The notes below the pieces were generated by a model. That model was not told the origin of the DNA. It worked only from the letters and a program-made list of their open reading frames with translations, and searched no databases. Both the position numbers and the translations under genes were made by a program. Below are positions 28,812-41,430 of a stretch of 64,000 nt of DNA, one piece after another. Origin of the DNA: Tannerella serpentiformis (GTDB lineage Bacteria > Bacteroidota > Bacteroidia > Bacteroidales > Tannerellaceae); the NCBI RefSeq assembly GCF_003033925.1, contig NZ_CP028365.1:2480001-2544000 (forward strand), written 5' to 3'. Every line of letters begins with the position of its first letter. Positions within the stretch are counted from its first letter, which is position 1.

Positions 28812-30431
28812 CTACCGCTTATAGCCTTTATTTTGCTTTAGGTTCTTATTGAGGTCTAATGCACGTGATGGGATAGGGAAGACGATAGTATGTCGGTCGG
28901 CTTCCGTTGCGGGTGCTGTACGGATGTCGTAAGACTTATGAAATCGGTTGAAACGGATGAGGTCATTACGACGCCAGCCTTCCCACATTAGTTCCATAAT
29001 ACGTTCGTTTAGGATATTCTCTAATGTTGCTGTTCTATTTCCCATTCCACTACGGCTACGAACAAGGTTCAGTTCTGTGTTGCCATTCTCTCCGTTACGC
29101 ACAGCCGCTTCTGCCTTCATAAGTAAAACATCAGCATAACGGAAGAGAACAATGTCATTGTTAGGATTTTTTCCATCATTGTATGAGGTGCGGTCTACCT
29201 CATATTTCGCCATTCTCGCACCTGCAGTCTTAATATATGAACTGTTGGTAAGGTTTATCTCTACGGCAAGCGGCATATAGACAAGTGGCTTCCCATTCTC
29301 TAAATATACAACATTCCCATCTACTCGAACTGTGTCTGAATAAAGGTTATAGGCATATCGAGTGTCAACATTATTCGTCCCATACCCAAAGGTATTGACA
29401 GTAGATATCGTTGCACAAGCCCCGTTCTCAGCCCCTGTACCTAAAGCGCTTCCGTGTGCATAGTGACGAGAGCGGAAGAGATATTGGAATTGGTTCTTAT
29501 AAAGGTGCTTGTCAACAGGAATGATAAATATATTCTCTGGTGAGGTCTCGTTGTGAACTGAGAAGTTACTGAGGTAATCTGGTGCTAACGTAAATCCATC
29601 AGCAGTGACTTTATCGCAGTAGTATTTGCAAGCCTGCCATATATTCATTTGCTGACCATCAACGGTAAAGTAAATTTGTTTACCATTAGGTTGCTGACTA
29701 TCTGTCCAATCTGAATCAGAATAAACCTCACCATTCAGCATTAACTTGGCAAGTAAGAAGTTAGCCACAGAGCGCGTTACACGTCCATAGTCTGTGCCTG
29801 CAAGGTTGCTATGCCCAGTGGAAAGCAGTGGCATTGCCTCTTGTAGTTCCTTTACAATAAACTTATATACCTCCGGGCGACTTGTTTGTTTCGTGTTCTC
29901 AGTATCTTCGCTTACTGTTGTTACCAATGGTATGTTACCAAACATATCCATTAGATAATAGTAGTATAAGGCGCGGATTGCTCTGACTTCAGCCCGATAA
30001 GCCTTGTATTGATTGTCGGTCAGTAGCTGTCTGTTCTTGTCGATTGTAGCAAGTGCTTCATTACTGAAAACAATGACCTTATAGAGATACTTCCATGTGT
30101 CGTAAAGTGGTTTACTATCTACTGCCCAGTTGTGTCTGTATAAGTCTACCCAGAAGCCTCCGTCATACCAATCACCACCACGGACCGGTATGATAGCTTC
30201 ATCTGTTGTGAACGTATTATAGTCGTACACACCACGATAAGTACCTTGTAGCCCCTCGCTATCTTTGTCACCTCCTATGTAGTTATACAAGGTAGCGACA
30301 GCATTAATATAAACATCATTGTCTGTTGTATAGACATGCTGTGTATCGAGACAATCTTTGCAGTTCTCGTCCAGGCAGCCAGTTAACGTAAGGATGCTAA
30401 AAAAAAATAGAGGTCGAAGTAAGTATTTCAT
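28812..30431 (-). CDS. SusD/RagB-family lipoprotein on the composite transposon
   Basis: 539 aa. The signal peptide FFFSILTLTGC ends in a lipobox Cys. SusD helices are visible (RAEVRAIRALYYYYLMDMFG) and the C-terminus has HTIVFPIPSRAL then LKQNKGYKR. It is surface-anchored and pairs with the SusC barrel encoded 32 bp upstream. The AT-rich composition differs sharply from the chromosomal susD genes at 6046 and 52453. With the neighbouring beta-galactosidase it suggests a galactose-containing glycan as ligand; the substrate is inference. Confidence 0.93.
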   Translation of the reverse strand: MKYLLRPLFFFSILTLTGCLDENCKDCLDTQHVYTTDNDVYINAVATLYNYIGGDKDSEGLQGTYRGVYDYNTFTTDEAIIPVRGGDWYDGGFWVDLYRHNWAVDSKPLYDTWKYLYKVIVFSNEALATIDKNRQLLTDNQYKAYRAEVRAIRALYYYYLMDMFGNIPLVTTVSEDTENTKQTSRPEVYKFIVKELQEAMPLLSTGHSNLAGTDYGRVTRSVANFLLAKLMLNGEVYSDSDWTDSQQPNGKQIYFTVDGQQMNIWQACKYYCDKVTADGFTLAPDYLSNFSVHNETSPENIFIIPVDKHLYKNQFQYLFRSRHYAHGSALGTGAENGACATISTVNTFGYGTNNVDTRYAYNLYSDTVRVDGNVVYLENGKPLVYMPLAVEINLTNSSYIKTAGARMAKYEVDRTSYNDGKNPNNDIVLFRYADVLLMKAEAAVRNGENGNTELNLVRSRSGMGNRTATLENILNERIMELMWEGWRRNDLIRFNRFHKSYDIRTAPATEADRHTIVFPIPSRALDLNKNLKQNKGYKR

Positions 30432-30463
30432 TTAGAATAGTATGCTTTGTTGTAATCAATTGC

Positions 30464-33199
30464 TTAGAACTTAATGCTTACTCCGAAAGAGTAAGTACGA
30501 TAAGGGGGATAGGTGCGCTTGTCGTCAATGCCTAACGTGTTGTCAACTACATAGCTATTAATAATCGGTGTCAAACCACTATAGCTTGTAATTGTTGCGA
30601 GGTTATTGATGCTGAAAGATACACGTAATGAACTGAAATATTTGTTTCTAACGGGTGTGTTCCAACCGATTGTAAGATAATCGAAGTTCAGATAATCACC
30701 ACGTTCCAACCAATAGTCAGTCACGTTTTGGTCAACGATATTCCGTGCTGGAGCTTCTGCAAGGACGTTATAGTCTGGGAAATTCGACATATTCAGATAA
30801 GACAGGGCTGTGCCGTTAAATATCTTATGCCCGAAAGCACCATTCATCTGTAAGGAGACATCGAAGTCTTTGTATCTAAAACTGATGTTTGACCCCAACG
30901 TCATCTTTGGTGTAGCCTGTCCTGCAACATATCTGTCACCATGATCACTGAGGTCGATTACGTTATCATTATTCAAATCTGCAATGTCGTATTTGTTGTG
31001 TCCATGTCCGTTGTCAACGATTCCTTTGCAATGAGGAAGATAGAAAACACCTAACGGTTGACCTACTATCTGATAAATAATATCATTATAACCGCCATGG
31101 AAACCGGCACCATTCATGCCACCGATAGGAGTAATATCTGATGCTGTCATATCCCTTCCATTGAGTTTGCCATTGAGGGAGAGGAGTTTATTCTTTTGCC
31201 ATGCCATATTAATGTTAACATTGAGCTCCATGTCTTTCTTTGAGATAGGAACGATGCCTATGCCCAACTCACAACCACTATTAGACATTGAACCGATATT
31301 TGCCAGCAGCTTATCAAAGGCGAAAGTTGGTACTGGTACGTCATATTCATAAAGCATATCAGTTGTCTTAGAATAGTAATACTCTGCTGTGAGCAATAAT
31401 CGATTTTTGAAGAAACCAAGGTCAGCACCAATATTAAAGGTGCTACGTGTTTCCCAACGTAGGTCAGGATTACTATTTCGTAAGGTACCCATTGTGACCG
31501 TTGGTGTTCCATTATATGAGATTAAACCAACCGGAATATACTGTTTTAAAGTCAGATAAGAACTGATTCCACCAAGGTTTCCTGACTGACCATAGCCTGT
31601 TCGTAGGTCCATAAGACTAACCGTATTGTTATCACGAAGGAAACGTTCTTTCTTAATATTCCATGTTGCTGAGATAGAAGGGAAGAAACCCCAAGTATGG
31701 TCTTTACCAACCATTGACGAACCATCTGCACGTGTTGTCAGATTAAGTGTGTATCGATTGAGCAATGTATAGGTAAGTGTACCCATAAAAGAGGCAAGAC
31801 TTGGGTCGGCATAACTGCTCCCCGTACCTCCGTAAGGACGATCTGAAGCTACACCAAGGTTGTTATAACCAAAGTAATTGTTGGCTAATCCCTTTACTTG
31901 TGTCCAAAAGGCAGCCATCTTCTTCTTCTGATATTCGGCAAGAATGGTGGCAGAGAGGTTGTTTGCACCCCAACGATGCTTCCAATCAAGAGAGATATTA
32001 CCTAATATTTCCTCTGCCTTTCGTTCTCCTCTATAAGCTAATCCCTGTGCCCATACCCATGTAGGAGCAAACTTCCCATTCTCCGTTGAGGTATAGGAAT
32101 AGGAACCTAAGGCAGACAACTGCAGGTTATGAGGAAGCTGCAGGGATAATTGTAGATGTGAATTGAACGTAAGATTCTTCTCGTCGTTTCGTTCAAAGAG
32201 CAGTGGTTCAGTCGGTGCAATCTGTGAAGCGTTGTTGTTCCTTTGCCATCCATTTCCAACTTTATGGAATGAAAGTGTTGGATTCATTGCGGCGGTAGAA
32301 TAGGAAAGTGCCTGAAGATCGAATATCTTTTCATCTTGCTGGGAAGAACCGAATACGCCAAAATCTATTTTCAATTTCTCATCAAAGGCAAGTTGCGAGA
32401 TATCCAACTTAGCCATGAAGTTATTGTAATCCTTAGTTTTTATAACCGTCTGTCCACGCACATAGCCTAATGAGGCACGATAGTTGGATTTGTCACTACC
32501 TCCACTAAAAGCCACATGATGTGAATTGACAAATCCTATTCGTACTATTTCTTTCTGAAAATCAGTGTCATAACCTTTGTCAACGTAATCTAACCCTAAA
32601 GCTTTTGCAGCACTAATATACTCTGCTGCATTCAGCATACGAAGATGTTTGCATACTTTATCAAAACCAACTGCTCCATCGTAATAAATCTGAAACTTGC
32701 TACCATTTCCACGCCTTGTCTTTACCTCAATAACACCCGATGCTCCTCGTGAACCATACTTAGATGTTTCTGACGCATTTTTAAGAATAGTAAAGCTCTC
32801 TATATCAGCTGGGTAAATAGTAGATAGCGTTGCCAAATCACTTGAAACACCATCAATGAGGACCAGAGGATCGTTACCACCAGTAAGTGATGTGGTACCA
32901 CGAACGCGCACACTCGTCAACATTGCCATACGGTCCTGACCATTTGTAACGACATTTACACCGACAGCTTGTCCTGAAAGGGCATTGATAGCAGAATTAA
33001 CTAAACCTTTATTCATCTGCTTTTCACCTACCTTTGCCATTGAGCCGATAACAGGAAAGGTGTCATTGACAAGGAATAATGGCTGCCTTTGCTCTGTAGT
33101 GATCGCTTTATGTCGTCTCTGTGCATTGGCAACATCTGTAACACCAATTACCAAAAGGCAGCAAACAAGAGAGCGGGTTAGAATGTATTGTCTACTCAT
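30464..33199 (-). CDS. SusC/RagA-family TonB-linked transporter on the composite transposon
   Basis: 911 aa, shorter than the other two SusC proteins here because the N-terminal carboxypeptidase-like domain is absent. After the signal peptide (LVCCLLVIGVTDVANAQ) comes a short spacer and then the plug (SVRVRGTTSLTGGNDPLVLI, KYGSRGASGVIEV) and barrel, ending TYSFGVSIKF. I prefer ATG 33199 (MSRQYILTRS) over 33211. It is divergent from the galactosidase; the shared intergenic region is split by IS copy B, which may disturb both promoters. Confidence 0.92.
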   Translation of the reverse strand: MSRQYILTRSLVCCLLVIGVTDVANAQRRHKAITTEQRQPLFLVNDTFPVIGSMAKVGEKQMNKGLVNSAINALSGQAVGVNVVTNGQDRMAMLTSVRVRGTTSLTGGNDPLVLIDGVSSDLATLSTIYPADIESFTILKNASETSKYGSRGASGVIEVKTRRGNGSKFQIYYDGAVGFDKVCKHLRMLNAAEYISAAKALGLDYVDKGYDTDFQKEIVRIGFVNSHHVAFSGGSDKSNYRASLGYVRGQTVIKTKDYNNFMAKLDISQLAFDEKLKIDFGVFGSSQQDEKIFDLQALSYSTAAMNPTLSFHKVGNGWQRNNNASQIAPTEPLLFERNDEKNLTFNSHLQLSLQLPHNLQLSALGSYSYTSTENGKFAPTWVWAQGLAYRGERKAEEILGNISLDWKHRWGANNLSATILAEYQKKKMAAFWTQVKGLANNYFGYNNLGVASDRPYGGTGSSYADPSLASFMGTLTYTLLNRYTLNLTTRADGSSMVGKDHTWGFFPSISATWNIKKERFLRDNNTVSLMDLRTGYGQSGNLGGISSYLTLKQYIPVGLISYNGTPTVTMGTLRNSNPDLRWETRSTFNIGADLGFFKNRLLLTAEYYYSKTTDMLYEYDVPVPTFAFDKLLANIGSMSNSGCELGIGIVPISKKDMELNVNINMAWQKNKLLSLNGKLNGRDMTASDITPIGGMNGAGFHGGYNDIIYQIVGQPLGVFYLPHCKGIVDNGHGHNKYDIADLNNDNVIDLSDHGDRYVAGQATPKMTLGSNISFRYKDFDVSLQMNGAFGHKIFNGTALSYLNMSNFPDYNVLAEAPARNIVDQNVTDYWLERGDYLNFDYLTIGWNTPVRNKYFSSLRVSFSINNLATITSYSGLTPIINSYVVDNTLGIDDKRTYPPYRTYSFGVSIKF

Positions 33200-33310
33200 G
33201 TTAGGATGCAATAAATGTTATTTATACTGATTATCCAAGCAAATATACATATTTTTCGGGAGATAGATCGGTGATTGCAGTTTTTTTTGCTACTTTGCCG
33301 TGTTGTCCTT

Positions 33311-33315
33311 ATATA
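33311..33315. repeat. Target-site duplication ATATA of IS copy B, left
   Basis: ATATA before CCTTAATTCC is matched by ATATA at 34919-34923 after TTAAGG, proof of an independent insertion. Confidence 0.85.
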
Positions 33316-34918
33316 CCTTAATTCCGCAGCACTTTTTCTTGTGATATGATTTTGTGTGTTGAGGAGTCTTTTTGCCTCTACATGTGATAGGAAGCGACCT
33401 TAGACTGGTATTAGTCCTTGCAGGCGCATAAAATCCCCCACCCAAGCCAATGGGGAAAATGAATACCACAAAGAAATGCTGTTTATTCAAGGAAAACTTC
33501 AGAGTAGTATGCTTTATTGGTATAAAGGTTTAGAACGTTCTGCCTTCCTGTGCGCACCCATTTCGCTGGCACACTGACAAATTGCAGGATAAAGGCTTTC
33601 AATCTGCTTGTCTTTTTCAACGGCTTAACCTTTTCACTGATACGACGGACGAGATAGAGATAGAAGTTCTTCAGCATGGCGGTAACCATCATGAACACCA
33701 TGTTCTCAGCCATAAAGGAAAAGGGCAGATGTGCCCAGCCGAAGTCATTGTTCTGTATGTCGAAGTTCTTTTCACTTGCTCCTCGTCCATTGTAAAATGT
33801 AATGATGTCTTTCTCGGTTGATACCCAATCATTGGTAAAGGATACAGCGATATGTGTATATCACTCCGAACATATCCGTCTGTTTCTTACCACCCTTGTC
33901 CCTTAAAGGACTTCGCTGTACGACAAGCCTGTATGACTTTCCTTCAATGAGGTTGTCCATGTTGATGGATGTGACATCGTATTTTTCATAACCAACCTCG
34001 ACGCTCTTCCATTCTTTCAGTTGGCGGAACTCTTCATAACGAGTGCCACAGTTGGCAGCACGTATATAGAATGTGTTACAGCGTTGCTCTACGGTTTGGA
34101 TAATTTCCTTTGAGAACGACCCACAGTCGGCACGGAAACGCTCTATTGTCACACCAAGTTCTGAGATTACTCGGTCCATAATGCGACGAAGCGTGTCTTC
34201 CTGATGAAATTTCACATTGGTGTTTCCATCACGATTCTCACCTCCAACGATAATGCCCCCAATGGAAGCCCAACCAGGGAAGTAGCCAAAATCCTGTTTG
34301 TAAGAATATTTTGCATCGAACTTGTGGGCAGGAATAAACTGATGATCAAAGTCCAAGTCAACATGGCTGCCTACCTTTATAAGCCCCATCTGTCGTATCA
34401 TTCGCAGAAGTAAGGTGTCCAGTTTCTCTGCTGCATTGAAGCTATACGACTTCCCAGAGATCTCGCTCTTATAGACGACATTCTCTTCGGCAAGATCCTT
34501 AAGTCCACGTCCTACAGTGTCGGCACCAGGCAGTTGCGTACCAGGTCTCTGCCTGAACTGCCCTATAAGTGTATTGATATTCTCAAGACATTCTCCACCA
34601 CAAAGGTAACTGAAGAAGAGAGAACCGAAAATGCTTCCATGACTAAAAGCCTTATCGCTACACCCACGTTTGCCCAAGACAGATTCTGTAAGTTTTTCAA
34701 AGCCCAACTTTGAAAATACGTCCATAATATGATAAATTCCACCGAAAGAAGTGATATTCTCGTTTTTAATTGCTACCTTTACCATGTCAGATTTTTGCTT
34801 ACTTGTTATGTTTGCAGCACCAAGATAGGTGAAATTTCTGACATATCCAAGTGTTCTGAGAACTTTGTTTCTCAGAACACTTGGAGTTCTTACAAGAATT
34901 TATGCTGCGGAATTAAGG
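33316..34918 (-). mobile_element. IS1380-type insertion sequence, copy B
   Basis: 1603 bp, the same orientation as copy A and apparently identical over the transposase, including the frameshift. It has its own 5-bp target duplication ATATA. It lies between divergent susC and beta-galactosidase genes. Confidence 0.88.
33483..34785 (-). CDS. IS1380-type transposase, two frames (copy B)
   Basis: Same protein as in copy A: the 318-aa first frame ends at 33829 and the second frame continues to 33483, with the +1 junction at CTTTACC. The translated products are identical to copy A over both frames, which indicates very recent transposition. Confidence 0.8.
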
Positions 34919-34923
34919 ATATA
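34919..34923. repeat. Target-site duplication ATATA of IS copy B, right
   Basis: Pairs with 33311-33315. Confidence 0.85.
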
Positions 34924-34976
34924 TACTCTTTTATGAGTTGAGGAACTTAAAGAGAGAAGCCTAAATTATCATTAAT

Positions 34977-38139
<3,163 letters not shown>

Positions 38140-38163
38140 GCAGAACATCTGTATTAAGAAAAT

Positions 38164-38203
38164 AAAAAAAACGCCTTTGCATGAGAATTGCAAAGGCGTT
38201 TTT
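38164..38203 (+). terminator. Terminator after beta-galactosidase
   Basis: ACGCCTTTGC/GCAAAGGCGT stem flanked by an A-run and T-run. Confidence 0.85.
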
Positions 38204-38477
38204 AATTAGAATCACAATGTTATGAGAAACTTTTTTCGGTATTGATAGCGTAGCCTCATCACGATAAAACATCACAAAAGCCATACTTTTCGCTCGTTAT
38301 GGAATCATGATGAATCGTGTGGGTTGTTTGACCCGAATAGACTATTATCCGTTGTATTCATAGACTGAAGTTATTTGTTCAGCTTTGTCTTAGCATTTCA
38401 AACTTATAGGTAAACTAACAAAACAGCAACCTATTATCCATAAGAAATGGTGTAACTATTCAGCGATAATAAACGTT

Positions 38478-38735
38478 GAATATCAAGAACTTATAAACTT
38501 AACATTGTGGCAAAAAGGCTCGAAAAGGCATTCTTTATTAGAATTTGTCTGCACCTATTTGTGTAATTTACTGATAATCAATAATAGTCTATGAACCTTA
38601 TCGCTGAATATCAAGAACTTATAAACGTAACATTGTGGCGAAAAGGCTCGAAACGACATTCTTTATTAGAATTTGCCTGTATCTATTTATATGACTTATT
38701 GGTAATCAATAATAGTTTATACACCTTATCGCTGA
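38478..38735. repeat. Direct repeat, 128-bp unit, two copies
   Basis: Units starting GAATATCAAGAACTTATAAA at 38478 and 38606 are about 90% alike and include AACATTGTGGC and TTCTTTATTAGAATTTG. The rest of 38204-38871 has no gene that I can support. Confidence 0.75.
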
Positions 38736-38871
38736 ATAGTTACCTCTAATAACGTTTCCGATTCGGATTTATTGTATACCCGTTGTTAATACCCTTATAA
38801 GAGTGTTCGTCAATGCCCTTGTATGGGTGTTCACTGATACCCTTATATGACTAATATCACGAGGCTTTATA

Positions 38872-39459
38872 TTACCTTTTAATTGGGGTGGTATAAAGGT
38901 CTTCATCTATTTTTCTTCCCCTCTCATCAAACAGTGAGTATATCCTCTTTAACTCTGATATAAGCATTTGCTCGAACGTTTCCCATTGGAATAGGGAGGT
39001 TGCATCGTCTCTATCACAATAGTGCACGGTGCTTGTTCTTTTATCTATACAAAGATAAGAACCGTCCCAGTCATAACCGCCTATAAAGAAATGGTCGTCT
39101 GCGGCATTTCGAGGTCTTTCCCGAATGTTTGCCGTAATAATCGAAAACGGTTGGCGACTTTTATCAGTGCTTCTTTTATAGTTTCTTCTTAACCCGTCTA
39201 AACAAAAGGTTCCAACCAATATGTCTAACCCATTGCTTACATCTAACAAGATTTTTTTATAATCGATGGGAATTTCCATGCCCAATTCTTTCTCCAATGC
39301 TTGGACATCGTTCTTACTTAGCGGAGGATACAGGGTGTTTAGCCAAGCCTCGGGGGCTATATGGGGCGCTTTTCCTATAAGGATTGCACCGGCGGATTGG
39401 GATTCTTCAATACCTTGGTTCTGAAATCTATGAATTAAATATCTATATGTTTTATTCAT
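38872..39459 (-). CDS. SMI1/KNR4 (SUKH) family immunity protein
   Basis: 195 aa, cytoplasmic. The SUKH core is visible: LSKNDVQALEKELGMEIPID, then YKKILLDVSNG, then an FFIGGYDWDGSYLCID strand pair. SUKH proteins neutralise nuclease-type polymorphic toxins. The gene lies 80 bp downstream of a toxin-domain fragment with an HNH-type motif on the same strand, the standard toxin-immunity order. It is cargo of the composite transposon. Confidence 0.85.
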   Translation of the reverse strand: MNKTYRYLIHRFQNQGIEESQSAGAILIGKAPHIAPEAWLNTLYPPLSKNDVQALEKELGMEIPIDYKKILLDVSNGLDILVGTFCLDGLRRNYKRSTDKSRQPFSIITANIRERPRNAADDHFFIGGYDWDGSYLCIDKRTSTVHYCDRDDATSLFQWETFEQMLISELKRIYSLFDERGRKIDEDLYTTPIKR

Positions 39460-39539
39460 ATTCTATTTTTCTATATACGCTATACTATTTATGGTAAAGG
39501 TTCATCATTAAAAAAATGATGAATTTAACAATATCCGAT

Positions 39540-39815
39540 TTAATCTCTATTGATTTTCTTCCCACTTGATGGATTACTGTAATTACCATTATGCCTACTA
39601 AGACGCTCTCCACCTTTATTCACAAATTCAATATTTGACGAATCACCAGCATCTTCTGGATGTCCTTTTACACTATTAATGTGATGTCCTTCGTAACCCT
39701 TTACTTTTCCTGTTTCTTTTAATTCTTTTAACTCTTTCTTTGTCCATCTTCTGGAACCGCGCCCTGTCCTTTCCACCAATCTTTTCTCTGCTTTCCATAC
39801 ATCTTTAACAACTTT
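39540..39815 (-). pseudogene. C-terminal GHH/HNH-type nuclease toxin domain, 5' part missing
   Basis: The frame reads RGSRRWTKKELKELKETGKV, then YEGHHINSVKGHPEDAGDSS and NIEFVNKGGERLSRHNGNY, a GHH-signature HNH/Endonuclease VII-type toxin tip. Polymorphic toxins carry this at the end of a long secreted protein; here only about 90 codons remain, with an in-frame stop at 39816 next to the IS copy C end (39824). Without the delivery region it is probably an orphan toxin tip. ATG 39779 could express 79 residues. Confidence 0.72.
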
Positions 39816-39823
39816 TTATCTCA

Positions 39824-41425
39824 CCTTAATTCCGCAGCATAAATTCTTGTAAGAACTCCAAGTGTCTGAGAAACAAAGTTCTCAGAACACTTGGATATGT
39901 CAGAAATTTCACCTATCTTGGTGCTGCAAACATAACAAGTAAGCAAAAATCTGACATGGTAAAGGTAGCAATTAAAAACGAGAATATCACTTCTTTCGGT
40001 GGAATTTATCATATTATGGACGTATTTTCAAAGTTGGGCTTTGAAAAACTTACAGAATCTGTCTTGGGCAAACGTGGGTGTAGCGATAAGGCTTTTAGTC
40101 ATGGAAGCATTTTCGGTTCTCTCTTCTTCAGTTACCTTTGTGGTGGAGAATGTCTTGAGAATATCAATACACTTATAGGGCAGTTCAGGCAGAGACCTGG
40201 TACGCAACTGCCTGGTGCCGACACTGTAGGACGTGGACTTAAGGATCTTGCCGAAGAGAATGTCGTCTATAAGAGCGAGATCTCTGGGAAGTCGTATAGC
40301 TTCAATGCAGCAGAGAAACTGGACACCTTACTTCTGCGAATGATACGACAGATGGGGCTTATAAAGGTAGGCAGCCATGTTGACTTGGACTTTGATCATC
40401 AGTTTATTCCTGCCCACAAGTTCGATGCAAAATATTCTTACAAACAGGATTTTGGCTACTTCCCTGGTTGGGCTTCCATTGGGGGCATTATCGTTGGAGG
40501 TGAGAATCGTGATGGAAACACCAATGTGAAATTTCATCAGGAAGACACGCTTCGTCGCATTATGGACCGAGTAATCTCAGAACTTGGTGTGACAATAGAG
40601 CGTTTCCGTGCCGACTGTGGGTCGTTCTCAAAGGAAATTATCCAAACCGTAGAGCAACGCTGTAACACATTCTATATACGTGCTGCCAACTGTGGCACTC
40701 GTTATGAAGAGTTCCGCCAACTGAAAGAATGGAAGAGCGTCGAGGTTGGTTATGAAAAATACGATGTCACATCCATCAACATGGACAACCTCATTGAAGG
40801 AAAGTCATACAGGCTTGTCGTACAGCGAAGTCCTTTAAGGGACAAGGGTGGTAAGAAACAGACGGATATGTTCGGAGTGATATACACATATCGCTGTATC
40901 CTTTACCAATGATTGGGTATCAACCGAGAAAGACATCATTACATTTTACAATGGACGAGGAGCAAGTGAAAAGAACTTCGACATACAGAACAATGACTTC
41001 GGCTGGGCACATCTGCCCTTTTCCTTTATGGCTGAGAACATGGTGTTCATGATGGTTACCGCCATGCTGAAGAACTTCTATCTCTATCTCGTCCGTCGTA
41101 TCAGTGAAAAGGTTAAGCCGTTGAAAAAGACAAGCAGATTGAAAGCCTTTATCCTGCAATTTGTCAGTGTGCCAGCGAAATGGGTGCGCACAGGAAGGCA
41201 GAACGTTCTAAACCTTTATACCAATAAAGCATACTACTCTGAAGTTTTCCTTGAATAAACAGCATTTCTTTGTGGTATTCATTTTCCCCATTGGCTTGGG
41301 TGGGGGATTTTATGCGCCTGCAAGGACTAATACCAGTCTAAGGTCGCTTCCTATCACATGTAGAGGCAAAAAGACTCCTCAACACACAAAATTATATCAC
41401 AAGAAAAAGTGCTGCGGAATTAAGG
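39824..41425 (+). mobile_element. IS1380-type insertion sequence, copy C
   Basis: 1602 bp, in inverted orientation to copies A and B. It lacks one base in the terminal hairpin (CCAAGTGTCTGAG instead of GTGTTCTGAG). The inner flank is TCTCA and the outer flank ATTTA, so it has no private duplication and forms the right end of the composite transposon. Confidence 0.88.
39956..41258 (+). CDS. IS1380-type transposase, two frames (copy C)
   Basis: Same two-frame transposase as copies A and B: the first frame ends at 40912, the continuation at 41258, and the CTTTACC junction is near 40900. Having the same frameshift in an inverted, slightly diverged copy argues against an assembly artefact. Confidence 0.8.
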
Positions 41426-41430
41426 ATTTA
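41426..41430. repeat. Target-site duplication ATTTA, right copy
   Basis: Directly follows TTAAGG of IS copy C; pairs with 27147-27151. Confidence 0.85.

Noticed and set aside
41251-41430. Fusion of IS copy C sequence to the surface protein (1374-codon frame)
   Set aside because: The extra 60 codons come from the IS end; the ATTTA duplication shows the native gene continues from 27146.
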